Below, piece after piece: positions 34,551 to 45,297 of a stretch of 64,000 nucleotides of DNA. Location of the stretch: the NCBI GenBank assembly GCA_029204225.1, contig CM055100.1:21880248-21944247 (forward strand), given 5' to 3'. Both the position numbers and the translations under genes were made by a program. Position 1 is the first letter of the stretch. Each line of letters begins with the position of its first letter. Below the pieces are notes generated by a model, which had not been told where the DNA came from, made no database searches, and saw only the letters and a list, made by a program, of their open reading frames with translations. The DNA comes from Diphasiastrum complanatum (lineage: Eukaryota; Streptophyta; Lycopodiopsida; Lycopodiales; Lycopodiaceae).

Positions 34551-34649
34551 CTACTTCAAACTCAATAACTCTAAAAGGTTGCATGAGGTTCATTTGGACT
34601 CAAACAAGTGTCCACATGTAACCACTTTGAAGTGTTGAGTTTGAAGTAG
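34551..34649. repeat. 15-bp perfect inverted repeat within the repeat
   Basis: CTACTTCAAACTCAA (34551-34565) and TTGAGTTTGAAGTAG (34635-34649) enclose a 69-nt loop. The copy at about 53848-53946 keeps it with one mismatch. Confidence 0.8.
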
Positions 34650-34960
34650 CGGCATCCTTTTCTCTCTTCGATGCTATGAACTATAAGATTCAAGGACTGC
34701 CATGGGCCTACACACCAGACTCCTCTTTTGTGTCTTCATATAAGAGACACCCCCTCGTTACATACGAGTCACTTGTGGGGCCAGTGAGCCTCTTGTTGAT
34801 GTCTATTTCTCAATGTGGTTCAATTTGGATCATCATTGTTCCTTGAACTTGAAATGGCCGTGAACAGACAATACATGTGTTGGTATTGATGTTGTAGCTA
34901 TGCGTCAGTATACATAAAAGTTTTGGCATCCGTTTCACAAAATCCTATTTTTTTTAGCCC

Positions 34961-35081
<121 letters not shown>

Positions 35082-35914
35082 CATGGTGATGTTTTTTATT
35101 CTACTATTTTTGAGACTCCCTTGGTTGTTTGCAGTATTTAACCATCTTATTCTGTTGCACCCATTATGTCAAATGATGGATTCCCTAGTCAGAGGTCAGG
35201 CCATAGCCACGGGTCATCCCGTCTTTTCTCTATAAGCGAGAGTGATCTCATTAGCTACCTTGATCAGTTGTCTTCCTCGTAGTAGGATAGGGTCTTACAG
35301 TGATTGAGGGCTTGACGTGAGGCTCGTAGCTCCTCTCGATTGGTTGAGTACACATCATTGACTGAGGAGATTGAGTCGACTCCTCATGTAGACCAGTCAC
35401 GTGTTTCTCCTTCCCATGAGGGTCACTCCGACAAGGGTTGCACCCTCACCCGTGGCACTACTGTCGGTGCTTCTTCCTAACACTTTCGGGAGAGGAGGAG
35501 GAGCCGCCTCGGTGTCTCCTATTGTGGTGGATGTGGCGATGACCTTGATATCCCCGATGTGGTTGTGAGTCCTGCACGCCCACGTAGCACATCTCGTTGT
35601 GGGGCCGGGGGTCCCTACTTTGAGATACATTGACCCAGGAAGCAGCACGTATGTCACACGATACTGAGACTCCTGCATCTGTCACACCTCAAATTCCCGG
35701 CACGCCCACTTTCACCCCTCACATTTTTTTTTCCTATGTACATCGGCATCTCGTACCCTTGGAGGCTTCTCTTCATGTGTATTCTACTTGATTTCCAAAA
35801 TATCTGTGTGTTTTGGTTCATATTCTTCCAAATCGGACTCTGATATCAGCTGAGGTAGTAATAATCTAGCAGTGTTCATGCGCAAATTGCCAATGTTTAC
35901 CAGAGATCTATTTT

Positions 35915-35996
35915 TGAAAGTAAGAGCAGAGTTCGGAATGGACCTCAGAATAAAAGATGGTATAGTGTCTTGAACAAATCCAGAGATTCCGAGGTC
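35915..35996. repeat. Foldback repeat family, member 1
   Basis: GGAATGGACCTCAGAATA then about 32 nt then ATTCCGAGGTCTATTCTGACC; the arms pair at about 17 of 21 positions. Related members are at 36250, 50583 and 51325 and partly at 51808. Confidence 0.65.
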
Positions 35997-36249
35997 TATT
36001 CTGACCTCCACTGATTCCCACTCATTATCAACAGATTCATTAATAAATGTAAAGATTTGTTTCTAAAATGTGTAAATGTATTTTCATATATAAATCCTAA
36101 TATAAAATAAAATTGAGTGTATTCCTACATTACAAAATGTGCATCTACAACAAAAGATAGGAGACAAACATTTATGAACAAAGGCATATAATCTAGTAAT
36201 TATGAGCTGGTAACAATCTAGCATATAATTTGTTTATAGATTGTAAAAA

Positions 36250-36362
36250 ATGTATGAGCAGAGGTTGGAATGGACCTCGGAATAAGAGATGGTATACTAC
36301 CTTGAACAGATCCAGATATTCCAAGATTTGTTCTGACCTTCACTGATTCCCACCCCAGTTGA
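36250..36362. repeat. Foldback repeat family, member 2
   Basis: GGTTGGAATGGACCTCGGAATA, then AGAGATGGTATACTACCTTG..., then TATTCCAAGATTTGTTCTGACC and ACTGATTCCCACCCCAG. Arms are imperfectly complementary; flanking sequence is shared with 51.3-51.5 kb. Confidence 0.65.
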
Positions 36363-36479
36363 TAGACATACCCATTATCAACAGATTTATAAACAAAATT
36401 ATAGATTTTAAATATGAATTTGTCAAGAATTTAGAAAGCTGAATGTTGTTACAAAGAAAAATCACCACCCATTACCCTT

Positions 36480-36810
36480 CACAGGTTCCATTCTAGACCA
36501 CGTCGCTGGGTAAGAACATTATAGTTCCTGTGATGGCTTCTTTGGTTACAATCAAGTTGGAGTAAGGAAGGAGGATCAACCAAAGAAAACTTTTACAACT
36601 GATTGGAGAACGTATGCCTACAACAATATGCCCTTTGGTCTTTGTAATGCGCCAGCTACTTTCCAAAGAATTATGATTCTAATTTTTGCTGTTTTTCTAA
36701 GAACATTTCTCAAAATTTTTATTGATGATTTTTGTGTTTACAATAATATCAAAACTCATATACAGAAACTAAAGCTTACATTGCAGAGGTGTCGAGACAT
36801 TTGCTAGCAA
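36480..36810 (+). pseudogene. Ty3/gypsy RT fragment
   Basis: GYNQVGVRKEDQPKKTFTTD then TYAYNNMPFGLCNAPATFQR and FLKIFIDDFCVYNN (the xxDD active-site box reads FIDD) form the gypsy RT core. Homology ends near 36800, where the coiled-coil ORF begins, so the rest of pol is missing. The order RT then this ORF agrees with the gypsy element at 42.8-49.9 kb. Confidence 0.85.
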
Positions 36811-36849
36811 GGGGTACAAGATCACCATGGTGAGGGATGCACAAATGAA

Positions 36850-37740
36850 GTTTTTTTGCAAATACATGAACTAGTGCCCTTTATTACTGATGTTGATCTG
36901 ACAATTTTGGCACAAAATTTTGGCTACCTGATTGATGCTCTAGCGGGTTAACCAGTATGCTTTGGTTCTATTACATACAAAGCATTTCTACACTGGATCA
37001 AACATAAGAATTTTGTTGTAGTGAGAACACATATCTCGCAGTTGTGCAAAAATTTCAGCATCCTTACTCAGAAAGAATAGGGAATGTTGGCAGGAAGGAT
37101 GCTAGCACCAACGAAAATTGATCTATCGAGCCTCCTGTAGGGTGCTCCTATTCCACAAGACCAGCCAGCAGCTTCTTCTACCATGGAGGTTGATGCAATA
37201 GTAATTTCGAAGGAAGCTATTGACACAAGAGAAGATGCTGCTACAAAAACTTCTGTTGTAGACGAAACTTTAGCTGTCATTCCTATCTCTGCTAGGACTT
37301 CACCGAAGTCGAATGGCTCTACATCCACGGACGACGAAGATACTATCTCCGATAAAGGCAAAGAGGCAAAGGATGAAGCTACTGACGTCGAGGAGGATGC
37401 AGAGAAAAATAAAGATAAACTTTACAGGTGGCATCACCAATTCTCCCTGGGTGCCCAAGACATTGTGGGGAGGATCCATGCATTCGACCTGCACGTACAA
37501 GATAGTATGATGCAACTATTCCAACAAATAGATGAGATCACCAACAACATAGAGTTGTTATCTGAACAAAATTCATCTCTGGAGGTAGACAACCACAAGC
37601 TGAATGAGCAAAACCACTCTTTGGGTAGACTATTCCAGAATCTAATGACAAAGTCCAATAATTAGAAGATAGCAATAAGGCACTTCAAGCTAAATTTGCA
37701 AAATTGTAGAAAAATTTTGATTCATTAGAGGAGTTACAAA
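36850..37740 (+). pseudogene. Gypsy-associated extra ORF with coiled coil (copy 1, partial)
   Basis: VPFITDVDLTILAQNFGYLI then CFGSITYKAFLHWIKHKNF align with LTDADATILGQNFGHILDAL and the following HWIK-type segment in the minus-strand copy at 44.0-44.1 kb. Next come MLAGRMLA, an Ala/Ser/Thr/Asp-rich linker (37183-37400), WHHQFSLGAQDIVGRIHAFD and a heptad-like stretch (LFQQIDEITNNIELLSEQNS). Stops at 36951, 37078, 37138 and 37663. Family unknown; in both copies it lies downstream of gypsy pol sequence on the same strand. Confidence 0.6.
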
Positions 37741-37868
37741 CATCAAAAGTCATCTAAGAAATGCCACGTAGGACAAAACAAAACGCCGGATTTTGGAAAT
37801 CCGACGGACTTTCAGGACCAATTTAGCTTAACCTTACTAGTAATGTGTAGTTAACATGACACAATTAT
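37721..37868 (+). repeat. 148-bp repeat shared with 55884-56040
   Basis: AAACGCCGGATTTTGGAAAT and TAATGTGTAGTTAACATGAC occur in both places. The second copy is cut at ACAATTAT by a copia insertion, so this copy shows the uninterrupted site. Confidence 0.8.
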
Positions 37869-37904
37869 GACGCATGCAACTGCAACTTCAAGAACCTATG
37901 ATGC

Positions 37905-39630
37905 TCATTAACTAACTTTTTCAAATTTGAAAATGAGATTGTGTCCCTCGTTTTAACTAGCGAGAAAAACAAACATAGAATCTCAGGTATGCCATGGATG
38001 AAGAAGAGTGTCTATATTCTTTTTGGTCTGTTAGCTGATGTTGCGGAGATGTCTCAGTTTTATCTACACATTGTTCTCCCTATCGAGAATGCTTCGATAG
38101 CTAAAAGAAGAGTAGTGAAAGAATTCACAGTTTCTCCACTTGATATGATCGCTCACAGAATCAACCAAAGAAAGAACTACGATTTGTGGATTGACGGAAG
38201 TTTGTATCCATTGGATTCGAGCTCGATGCAAGCTCCACAATTCCAATCCATCACACAATTAATAAAGTTTTTGTGTGACGCAGAAAACGGTTTATTGGGT
38301 TATTGTGAAAGATTGACGACTTATAGTGTTGCAAACTCGGTTCAGAGAATACAGAGTTTAGAATGTATGTTAAATGGTTGGCTTGCTGACTATAGAGAAA
38401 AAGAGACCGCATTATTACAAACAATAGAAGATAATTCACGTTTACATAATATTATGTTAAATTTGAATGCAAGTAATGATCAATTTTGACAAGTTGTTCA
38501 GACATTACGTATATCAAATGACCCGTTAAAAGAAGAAACTCGTATACAGATAAGAAATTAAAAAGAAACAATTAAAAAAGAATTTTGAAGGACATTGATG
38601 AGCTTTTGCTAAATGGAGGCCAACGGAGAAAAAGGATTCAAGCATTTAAGTAAGAATTTGATTTGAATCATTTTATTTTTGTTTTGTGAAGTAGCATGAC
38701 ATTTATTATGTGGCCTATTTGGGTTTCTTGATTTTCATAATCATTTGCACAAAATCCTTATTGGACAATATTCGATATTCTCGAATCAAGTCCAAGGTAA
38801 CTGAGGCTTTGATGAACGAGGTCGGTAAGGTAATTGACCGAACGTTAATTCAGGGAGCATGTGATTTCTCAGGTAATAGCAGAGAAGCATATGCCAGTAT
38901 ATTTAAAATTATTAAAGAGACTTTTGGACAATTGCATGTAAGAAAATTTCCCATTCCTCGCCCTTTTCAAATAAAATTGGAGAGAGATGTATTGAATAAG
39001 GGCATGCAAAACGTCATATCAATGAGATTTACAATTCAAATTCTGGCAATTTGTCATATGATTCTACCAACAACTTATTTGTGGATTTGAATCATTTATT
39101 GAGATTTATAGTGAAATTCTTTGATATTACAAGTGTTAGTATGAGCAAACTTATTTTGGTGGTCAAGCTAGATGAATCGGAAGTTATAAAAGGACAAAAG
39201 TTGAAAAGAGTAAGTATTACTCTCATTAATGGAGCATTGAGCAATGCAACAAACTCAAGGGATCTCAACTTCACTGTGCAATCAGAAAACAACATATGGT
39301 AGCTAGCATGTTTTCAGGTAAAAAATGGCTGTTATTCATGTGCAATTTCTTTTGGTAATTGTTTTGAATATATAAAAACTTGTGATTCCATATGTTGTTG
39401 GACAAGTTATCAAAGAGGATCATGATGTTCTTTCCTGGACTTTTAGCAGAACAAGTTATCTTGATATCATAAAGGATCATATGAATGGCAAAGCACTTAG
39501 TGTTTCTGAAAGAGGTGAATTTTTTGCGGAATGGCATTTAGTTGGAGACTTGAAGTCATTGAAATGTATCTTCAATGTATCTCATGGAGCAAATTCAAAA
39601 CATCGGAGGGAAAGCCAAGTGGCCAAATAG
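37905..39630 (+). pseudogene. Broken unrecognised gene, four ORF pieces in order
   Basis: Pieces: 37905-38489 (MKKSVYILFGLLADVAEMSQ, NYDLWIDGSLYPLD, LNGWLADYREKETALLQTIE); 38710-39060 (EALMNEVGKVIDRTLIQGAC, RPFQIKLERDVLNKG); 39051-39302 after a frameshift (SKLILVVKLDESEVIKGQKL, RVSITLINGALSN, VQSENNIW); 39382-39630 (DHDVLSWTFSRTSYLDIIKD, GEFFAEWHLVGDLKSLKCIF, VSHGANSK). The sequence looks like one protein of about 550 residues. The last part, an Asp-Leu-Lys box followed by a Gly-Ala-Asn-Ser segment, recalls uncharacterised transposase-like proteins whose next feature is a CxxC pair, but this is an impression only. An LTR-like promoter follows directly at 39640. Confidence 0.45.
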
Positions 39631-40020
39631 GGTTTTGACACTCTATAAAAGGATGTAACTTGTGGAGAGACACATCTTCTCTCTTCTCTCTCTCATTTCA
39701 TCATTATACATGGTTCTCTTTGGGTTCTACTACTCATTGGTGCACTATCTTGGTGTTATCTTGCAATCTTTGTGTAGAATGTTCATATTTTGCTATTTTT
39801 GGTTCCACACGTGTGAAATATAGTAGGGTACTGTAATTGTATGGATAGCAAACATATTTTATGTTTTGGTTCATGTTTGATCAGTATCTCTTAGAGTTTG
39901 CATCTCATTTTGTATGTAGATGCTGATTTTTCTACATTGGCAGGATTATTGGTTTGCACCTTATTGTAACCAAAGATTTGGGACATGGATTGGATCTTGA
40001 ATGATCTGAAATCCTTCACA
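39600..40020 (+). mobile_element. Copia-like LTR with TATA box
   Basis: CTCTATAAAAGG at about 39642 and a CT-rich stretch downstream (39660-39700) look like an LTR promoter. The segment ends CCTTCACA directly before TATTATCAGAGC, a two-base variant of the copia PBS. The left boundary is uncertain. Confidence 0.5.
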
Positions 40021-40032
40021 TATTATCAGAGC
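40021..40032 (+). promoter_or_regulatory. Copia PBS variant
   Basis: TATTATCAGAGC, two changes from TGGTATCAGAGC, directly after an LTR-like CA end. Confidence 0.5.
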
Positions 40033-40310
40033 TATTTTGTTTCAGATTATGAAAGGATCAGCCATCTTTAGCAATGATTTGGAGGAGTTACCAATGCTAG
40101 AGCATGCTAGATTGATTTCTACTCAAAAATCAGCATTTTTGCATGTGTAGAATTGATTTTTTGTAGGTCAAAACTCAATATAGGGTTATATACTTGATCA
40201 ATTCCAATTTCACACTTGGCTTACTAGATTTAGATGAATTTTGGTGAATTAGGAAAGTCTCATTGGAGTCTACAAGAAGATATATCAAGTTTCTAGAAAT
40301 TGCATGTAGA

Positions 40311-40574
40311 ATTTGAGATCACAACAACACATATAGCAAATATCCACGCACAATACAAAGGAGGACACGAGGGCCAAAAAAAATTCCTAGAGATGTAATA
40401 AATCGTCAAACCATACTTGAAGCACCCACTTCCATAGATGTTGAGAATAGAAATTCTATTAGTCAGGATGATGAAATAATTTTTGAAAGTGAGAGTGATG
40501 ATGAAAATCATCTAAGAGGAGATGAATTGCAAGATGTTGTTGCTGATGAAATAGATTCTTGTAATTCTGAATAA
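40311..40574 (+). pseudogene. Short acidic ORF, unrecognised
   Basis: An 85-codon open stretch without ATG: RRTRGPKKIPRDVINRQTIL followed by an acidic tail (QDDEIIFESESDDENHLRGD, ELQDVVADEIDSC). Further stretches in the same frame continue past one stop to about 40670. It may belong to the broken gene at 37.9-39.6 kb, which an LTR separates from it; this is a guess. Confidence 0.3.
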
Positions 40575-40839
40575 AATTTGATTATTGCAATTCTGAATGA
40601 AATTGATTCTTCAATGCTTTCAAATGATTGTTATTTAGCCAAAATAGAGTCTAATTTATGGTCAAGTAAGTGAAAAGAATAGACATAGTTTGACTTCAAT
40701 CCCATTTTTTTGGAGATAATGTCGGTGAAGATAGATGTACGGCTTCATGTTCCAAGAAGATTCTCATTTTTTAACAAATGTTGCAAAGGCAGTAAATCAC
40801 TAAAAGCATGTGAGTTAATAAAATCACCACCACAAACTA

Positions 40840-41012
40840 TGAAAAAATCAAGTGTTTCATCATAGTCAATCCCCTTGAATTGGGCATATCCCTTGGCAAC
40901 TAGTCTTGTTTTATAATTGTTCACACTACCATCTTGATTAAGCTTGATCTTAAAGACCCATTTGCAAATAGTAACATTTTGTATCTTTGATGGAGGATCA
41001 ATAATCTTACAA
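40840..41012 (-). pseudogene. Copia RT fragment
   Basis: Minus strand: [20 protein letters not shown], then [18 protein letters not shown]. This is the RT start block; nothing before or after it continues. Confidence 0.85.
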
Positions 41013-41089
41013 GTATCTCAAACAATGCATCATATACTCACCTCACTTTTCATTACATAAAATCACTCTTTTGTTGCTACAATTTCATT

Positions 41090-42100
41090 CACACCTTGCA
41101 CGTCCGTGTAGCACATCGGCATCATGGGGAGACTCTACTTCGAGAGACATGGACCCACGAGGCTGTACATATGACACATGATACTATGACTCTTGCATCT
41201 ATCACACTTGAGATTCTCGGCACGCCCAATTTCACCCCTCACATTTTCCCTCCCTTTGGACCCACTACCACTGAGTTCTATCCTCCTGGCTATACTCCCT
41301 GGTGTCACTATTCACCATGGGGGTTTTTAGCCCACTCCCCTCCAATCCCCTCCTAGCTATTCCCCCATCTTGACCCCCCTGACTGGCTATTCTCCCCTCG
41401 GTACTCCCCCCTGGCTATTCTCCCCCCCAGTACACCACGTACACCCCACATCATCAATATTCTCTCATCGGCAGGGCAAGGTGAGAAGGTCCCTAAAGTC
41501 TCCAGTCACTTTCTAATTGCCTCTAGTTGTTGTTTGAAGCGATCTGGATTTTCACGGAATGCTTTCTTTGCAAACTTCCAATCTTCCTTGTGTCTTGATT
41601 CAAAGAATAGCCCCTCACATTTTTCCTCCCTCTGGACCCACTACCATTGAGTTCTATCCTCCTGGCTATACTCCCTGGGGTCACTATTCACCATGGGATT
41701 TTAAGCCCACTCCCCTCTAGTCCCCTCCTAGCTATTCTCCCATCTTGACCCCCCCCCCCCCCCTCCCCCCCCGCCAGTACACCACATATACCCCACATCA
41801 TCGGTATTCTCTCGTCGGCAGGGCAAGGTAAAAAGGTCCCTAAAGTCTCCAGTCACTTCCTAATTGCCTCTCGTTGTTGTTTAAAGCGATCTAGATTTTC
41901 ACGGAATGCTTTCTTTGCAAGCTTCCAATCTTCCTTGTGTCTTGATTCGAATGGATATTTTGAGGTATATATGGCTTCAAGATATAGTTTAACTTCACGA
42001 CATTCATGTGGCCTGACTTTCACTCTCATCACATTTCTCAAATAATTGACTCATCTTCTTTGGATGCAATTATCGTAGTCCCAATCTTATGCATCGTAGT
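41090..42100 (+). repeat. CACTA-like repeat tract with internal 376-bp duplication
   Basis: Begins with the CACGTCCGTGTAGCACATC segment homologous to 35.57 and 54.90 kb. From 41235 and again from 41611 the series CCCCTCACATTTT, ACTGAGTTCTATCCTCCTGG, CATCATC.(A/G).TATTCTCTC and AAGGTCCCTAAAGTCTCCAG recurs (period 376). A poly-C run is at 41751-41772. The tail carries the minus-strand ORF 42041-41853 shared with 11148-10927. The tract is cut at 42101 by an LTR-like insertion. Confidence 0.75.
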
Positions 42101-42428
42101 TGTGAAGATTAGTAAAATTATATCTTCCTATCTCGAGTTTTGGGGCCATGCCTATCCTATTTCCATTGTATGTTTTATTGTATATAAAGGTGTGAAGTTT
42201 TTAGCACGTGTGAACTTCACCACACACTCTACAAGATCTTACTGAGGTGTTGTGATTGAACAAGATTGATCAAAGAACAGTATGCTTGAAAAATCTAAGG
42301 CAAGAGCACAATGGCATACATCTGATGGAAAAAATCTAACTCTTCACTATGAGAAATAAATGTCAGAAATAATTCTTAGTGTTCAGTATGGGAAAAAGAG
42401 GCTGCTCTCGGATAGAGAGAGTTGGGCA
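42101..42428 (+). mobile_element. LTR-like insertion with TATA box
   Basis: TGTGAAGATT starts exactly where the homology with the CACTA-like tract (ATGCATC.(T/C)AGT) is broken. TATATAAAGG at 42181-42190 and ACTTCACCACAC downstream suggest an LTR promoter. The right end is unclear. Confidence 0.45.
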
Positions 42429-42599
42429 TGTTTTGCCATATTGTGAATATAATGGTTACTTTTCAATGTCTATTGACAACTAGAATAACCCTCATAACCG
42501 CTTGCCATAATTGTACCAAATACATGATTTTCTAATGTTGTCCTCTGTGGGAACGACATTATTTACTATAAAATCTATATTAACCATGTTGGCAAAACA
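42429..42599 (+). mobile_element. 171-bp mini-element with 10-bp terminal inverted repeats, LTR-derived
   Basis: TGTTTTGCCA at the left and TGGCAAAACA at the right are exact inverted repeats. Inside, about 130 bp (GGTTACTTTT.AATGTCT, CTCTGTGGGAA.GACATT, AAAATCTATATTAACCATG) match the 3' end of the solo LTR 1836-3077, whose left end TGTGATGCCA also resembles TGTTTTGCCA. It therefore looks like an LTR whose middle (about 1.1 kb) has been deleted. No target duplication found. Confidence 0.55.
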
Positions 42600-42792
42600 T
42601 ATTCACAATAAATAACTACGCCTGGTAGCATCATGCATTCCACACGCCATTGCAATTCAATATTAAATGCATGTGGACACAATTTTCAAAAGCGTTTAGC
42701 AAATACACAGAATCTGTCAGCACATACCTTCGACTGATTGCGCCGTGTTCGCTCTGACTGTGTGGATGCAGTTGCAACTCAACAGCCAGCTT

Positions 42793-44521
42793 CTAATCTT
42801 CCAATTGTTGCTTAAGATTCGACAGCTCCTGCTCGAGCTTGTCGAGATTCGTGACAGCCTCCAAACACTCTTGATGGTCTGAGGCTCCAGAACAAGATGG
42901 CACAGCTTGAAGGTGTTGTGTAAGGTCATCAATGCAAAGCAAGGCCTGAAGATATCTGTCGTGAGAATTGTGTCTGCTGCAAGATGGGGTGCCTTCACTT
43001 GAGAGCTCCTTCAGCTCAGCCAACTCTTCCTCGACAAGTGTCTTTGCATCCTCGAGCGGTTGCAAGAACTCGACTCGAAAATTTTTGAGCATCTGGCCTT
43101 GGAGTTGGTTCAGCTTCGTGAGGTCGACTGTGACTGACCCTGCATTAGTGCTCACAGAAAGAGCAGCTTTTGTCTTTATTCGTGTCATTCGCTCCTCTTG
43201 CAAATATTTCTGGAGGGCAGCATTATGTTGATTCGCATCCAAGAGTTTTTGTTTCAAAGAATCATTTTGAGCCTGAAATTTATTAGACTTGGCCTGAATC
43301 ATCTTATTTGTCTGCTTCAAAGAATCAGCTTCCTTTATTAGAGTCTGAAGCTGTGTTTCGAGAGAACGATTTTGTTCGATCAGCTTCGTGTTGTCTGATT
43401 CGAGTGAATCGATCTTCTCCTTGAGAGAGCCTAGAGATTTCCTCTCTTAGTTGATAAGCTCCATGGTGAGTTGTCGGTGGTACTTATCCAACTCATACAC
43501 TTCAGCCACTAGATTCTTGGCTTTTTTTGTCATGGATCGAAACCACTGGGGCTGGTTGTCTGGTTCGTCTTCATCTTCAATAGGAGCCCCAGTATCGCCT
43601 TCTGCAGTTATTCGTCCTTTGTTTGATGTGTCGGACTGGGTTGCATCATCATCAGTGGTGGATGCACTCTGCTGCTCCTGAGATGTGGAAGCAGATGCGA
43701 GCTTTGAAGAATCAGCAGCAGCAGCAGCGCCATCCATTGTCCCAGCTAGAACTGTATCTGGTTGGGATGGTGCAGCATCAATCTCCATAGCAGTGGGAGC
43801 TGCCACTTCGACTGCTAGTGCAGCATCTGGTACAACCATAATAGGGACAGACAAGATGCTGAAAATATCAATTGGCTTGGAAGCCAACATCCTTCCCGTC
43901 AGCATTGTTTTCTCTTGCTCGGTCAAAATGTTAAAATTGGCACACAGTAGAGAAACATGGGCTCCAACGCCAGAAAACTTTTGATGCTTAATCCATCGCA
44001 AAAAAGCCCTGTAGTTAATAACGCCGAAAGCAAATTGGATTACTGGTTAGTGCGTCCAATATGTGACCAAAATTTTGACCTAAAATTGTGGCATCCGCAT
44101 CCGTCAAAAATATTGCTTGGTTCGCGTGTTTATAGAACAGTTTAAATGTTGTGTCGTAGATCATTGACATTTTGTACTCCTTCATGGGTACAAAACAATT
44201 GCTCAAAAAGTGGGCTGCTTTATCCACTGAGTCTTTGTTCATTGAAACCATTTTTCCATCCAATGGTAGTTCGAGGGCTATGCAGAACAAGTCTTCAGTA
44301 ATGGTGAAAAATTGGCCTCGCACATGAACTTTGAAGTCCACCTCAGAAGTTGAGTGAATGGAGTTCACAAATTCCGTGCTAACGTCAGAGAGAATGATGG
44401 AGGGGTCCACTTTCAGATTACCCAACCTGCATCGATCCAAATAAGACTGGATGGACGCCAGGCGGATTCATGCGCGTGCTTTCCAGATGATGGTAGAGCT
44501 AGAGCTTGATCCGGAAGCCAT
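42793..44521 (-). pseudogene. Gypsy-associated extra ORF: globular domain, linker, long coiled coil (copy 2)
   Basis: About 575 codons on the minus strand, starting MASGSSSSSTIIWKARA at 44521. Lesions: a TGA (probably from CGA) after the 17th codon, a one-base frameshift near 44013 and a stop near 43447. The N-terminal third has FFTITEDLFCIALELPLDGK, LTDADATILGQNFGHILDAL and, after correcting frame, a HWIKH-like segment shared with copy 1. The middle is Ala/Ser/Thr/Asp-rich. The last 250 residues are heptad-like (SLKEKIDSLESDNTKLIEQN; LDKLEQELSNLKQQLED) and predicted coiled coil by eye. No membrane segment or zinc finger. It lies 776 bp downstream of the gypsy integrase end and on the same strand, the position of the env-like third ORF in Athila elements, but without an envelope-like transmembrane part. 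A nucleocapsid or host-factor-binding role would be speculation. Confidence 0.65.
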
Positions 44522-44940
44522 TGGTCGAATGTTTGATGATAGCTCCATAGATCGCAATAGTTCGTAAAAGAGTGTGTTGATCACAAAGAGAATGAGCACA
44601 GGAAAGCATAAACTTGCAGGTAGAAAGTGTAAGAAAGAAAAATAGAAAATAGCTCTGATATGAAGTAGCGGTGTGGAAGAGATGATGACATGGCATGGTG
44701 ACATGACATCTGTCACTTCCATTTATGGAGGACGTGCATGGCTCAGTGTTTGAAACTATAATTTGATAGATCGATCTTTAATGATGGAAGACTGTTTGTG
44801 AAAAGAACAAAAAATTAATTAAAGAAAACAATATTTGTTTTGATATGTGAGCGTACACACGTGTGAAAAATGATGATCATGTGGCCATCATCTTTAATGG
44901 AGGAATACAAAAATAGGTCGAGAGATTTTCAAGAGATTCT
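44522..44940. other. Upstream region of the coiled-coil ORF, no gene
   Basis: Contains GAGAATGAGCACAGG and, on the minus strand, a hydrophobic short frame (44722-44468) that is probably chance, although it runs into the start of the coiled-coil ORF. Confidence 0.4.
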
Positions 44941-45295
44941 CAAAAATATGCTACAAATATTCTAGAAAGTTTTGCAAAATTTTCTCGCAGAATCCTAAAA
45001 AAAATGATACAGAAACTCATGAAAATTTCTCAAAAATTTCAGCAACATACTAGAAAATTTCTCGAAAAACTGGAGAAAATGCTAGAAAAGATTCTAGAAA
45101 AATTCTCGAAAAATGATTTACAAAAATTTGATTAACAAATTTAGTGTCGCAAAAAATTCTCAAAAATACGTTAAAAATTATATTGAAAGATTGAGAAAAA
45201 TCAAGAAAATTTCACAAAAATTTCTAGAAAAGATAAAAGAAAAGTTGCGAAAAATATTAGAAAAATACTAGAAAATAATTCGAAAAAGAAATTCT
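44940..45295. promoter_or_regulatory. Cluster of TTCnnGAA palindromes (heat-shock-element-like)
   Basis: TTCTAGAA at 44960-44967, TTCTCGAA at 45059-45066, TTCTAGAA at 45092-45099, TTCTCGAA at 45103-45110 and TTCTAGAA at 45222-45229, in a tract of related TCTAGAAAA and CTCGAAAAA words. Two are spaced TTCnnGAA-AAA-TTCnnGAA. It lies between pol and the extra ORF. TTCnnGAA is the core of plant heat-shock elements, but the tract is AT-rich and repetitive, so function is only a possibility. Confidence 0.45.
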
Positions 45296-45297
45296 AG

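Noticed and set aside
35397-35678. 93-codon minus-strand ORF, repeated at 54574-55002
   Set aside because: The plus strand of this repeat carries the CACTA-like ORF shared with 9.1 kb; the minus frame is open only because copies are recent duplicates.
44468-44722. Minus-strand hydrophobic frame before the coiled-coil ORF, possibly a signal peptide
   Set aside because: Its frame reaches the ORF start only through the internal ATG at 44521; the apolar part is AT-rich upstream sequence and copy 1 does not cover it.
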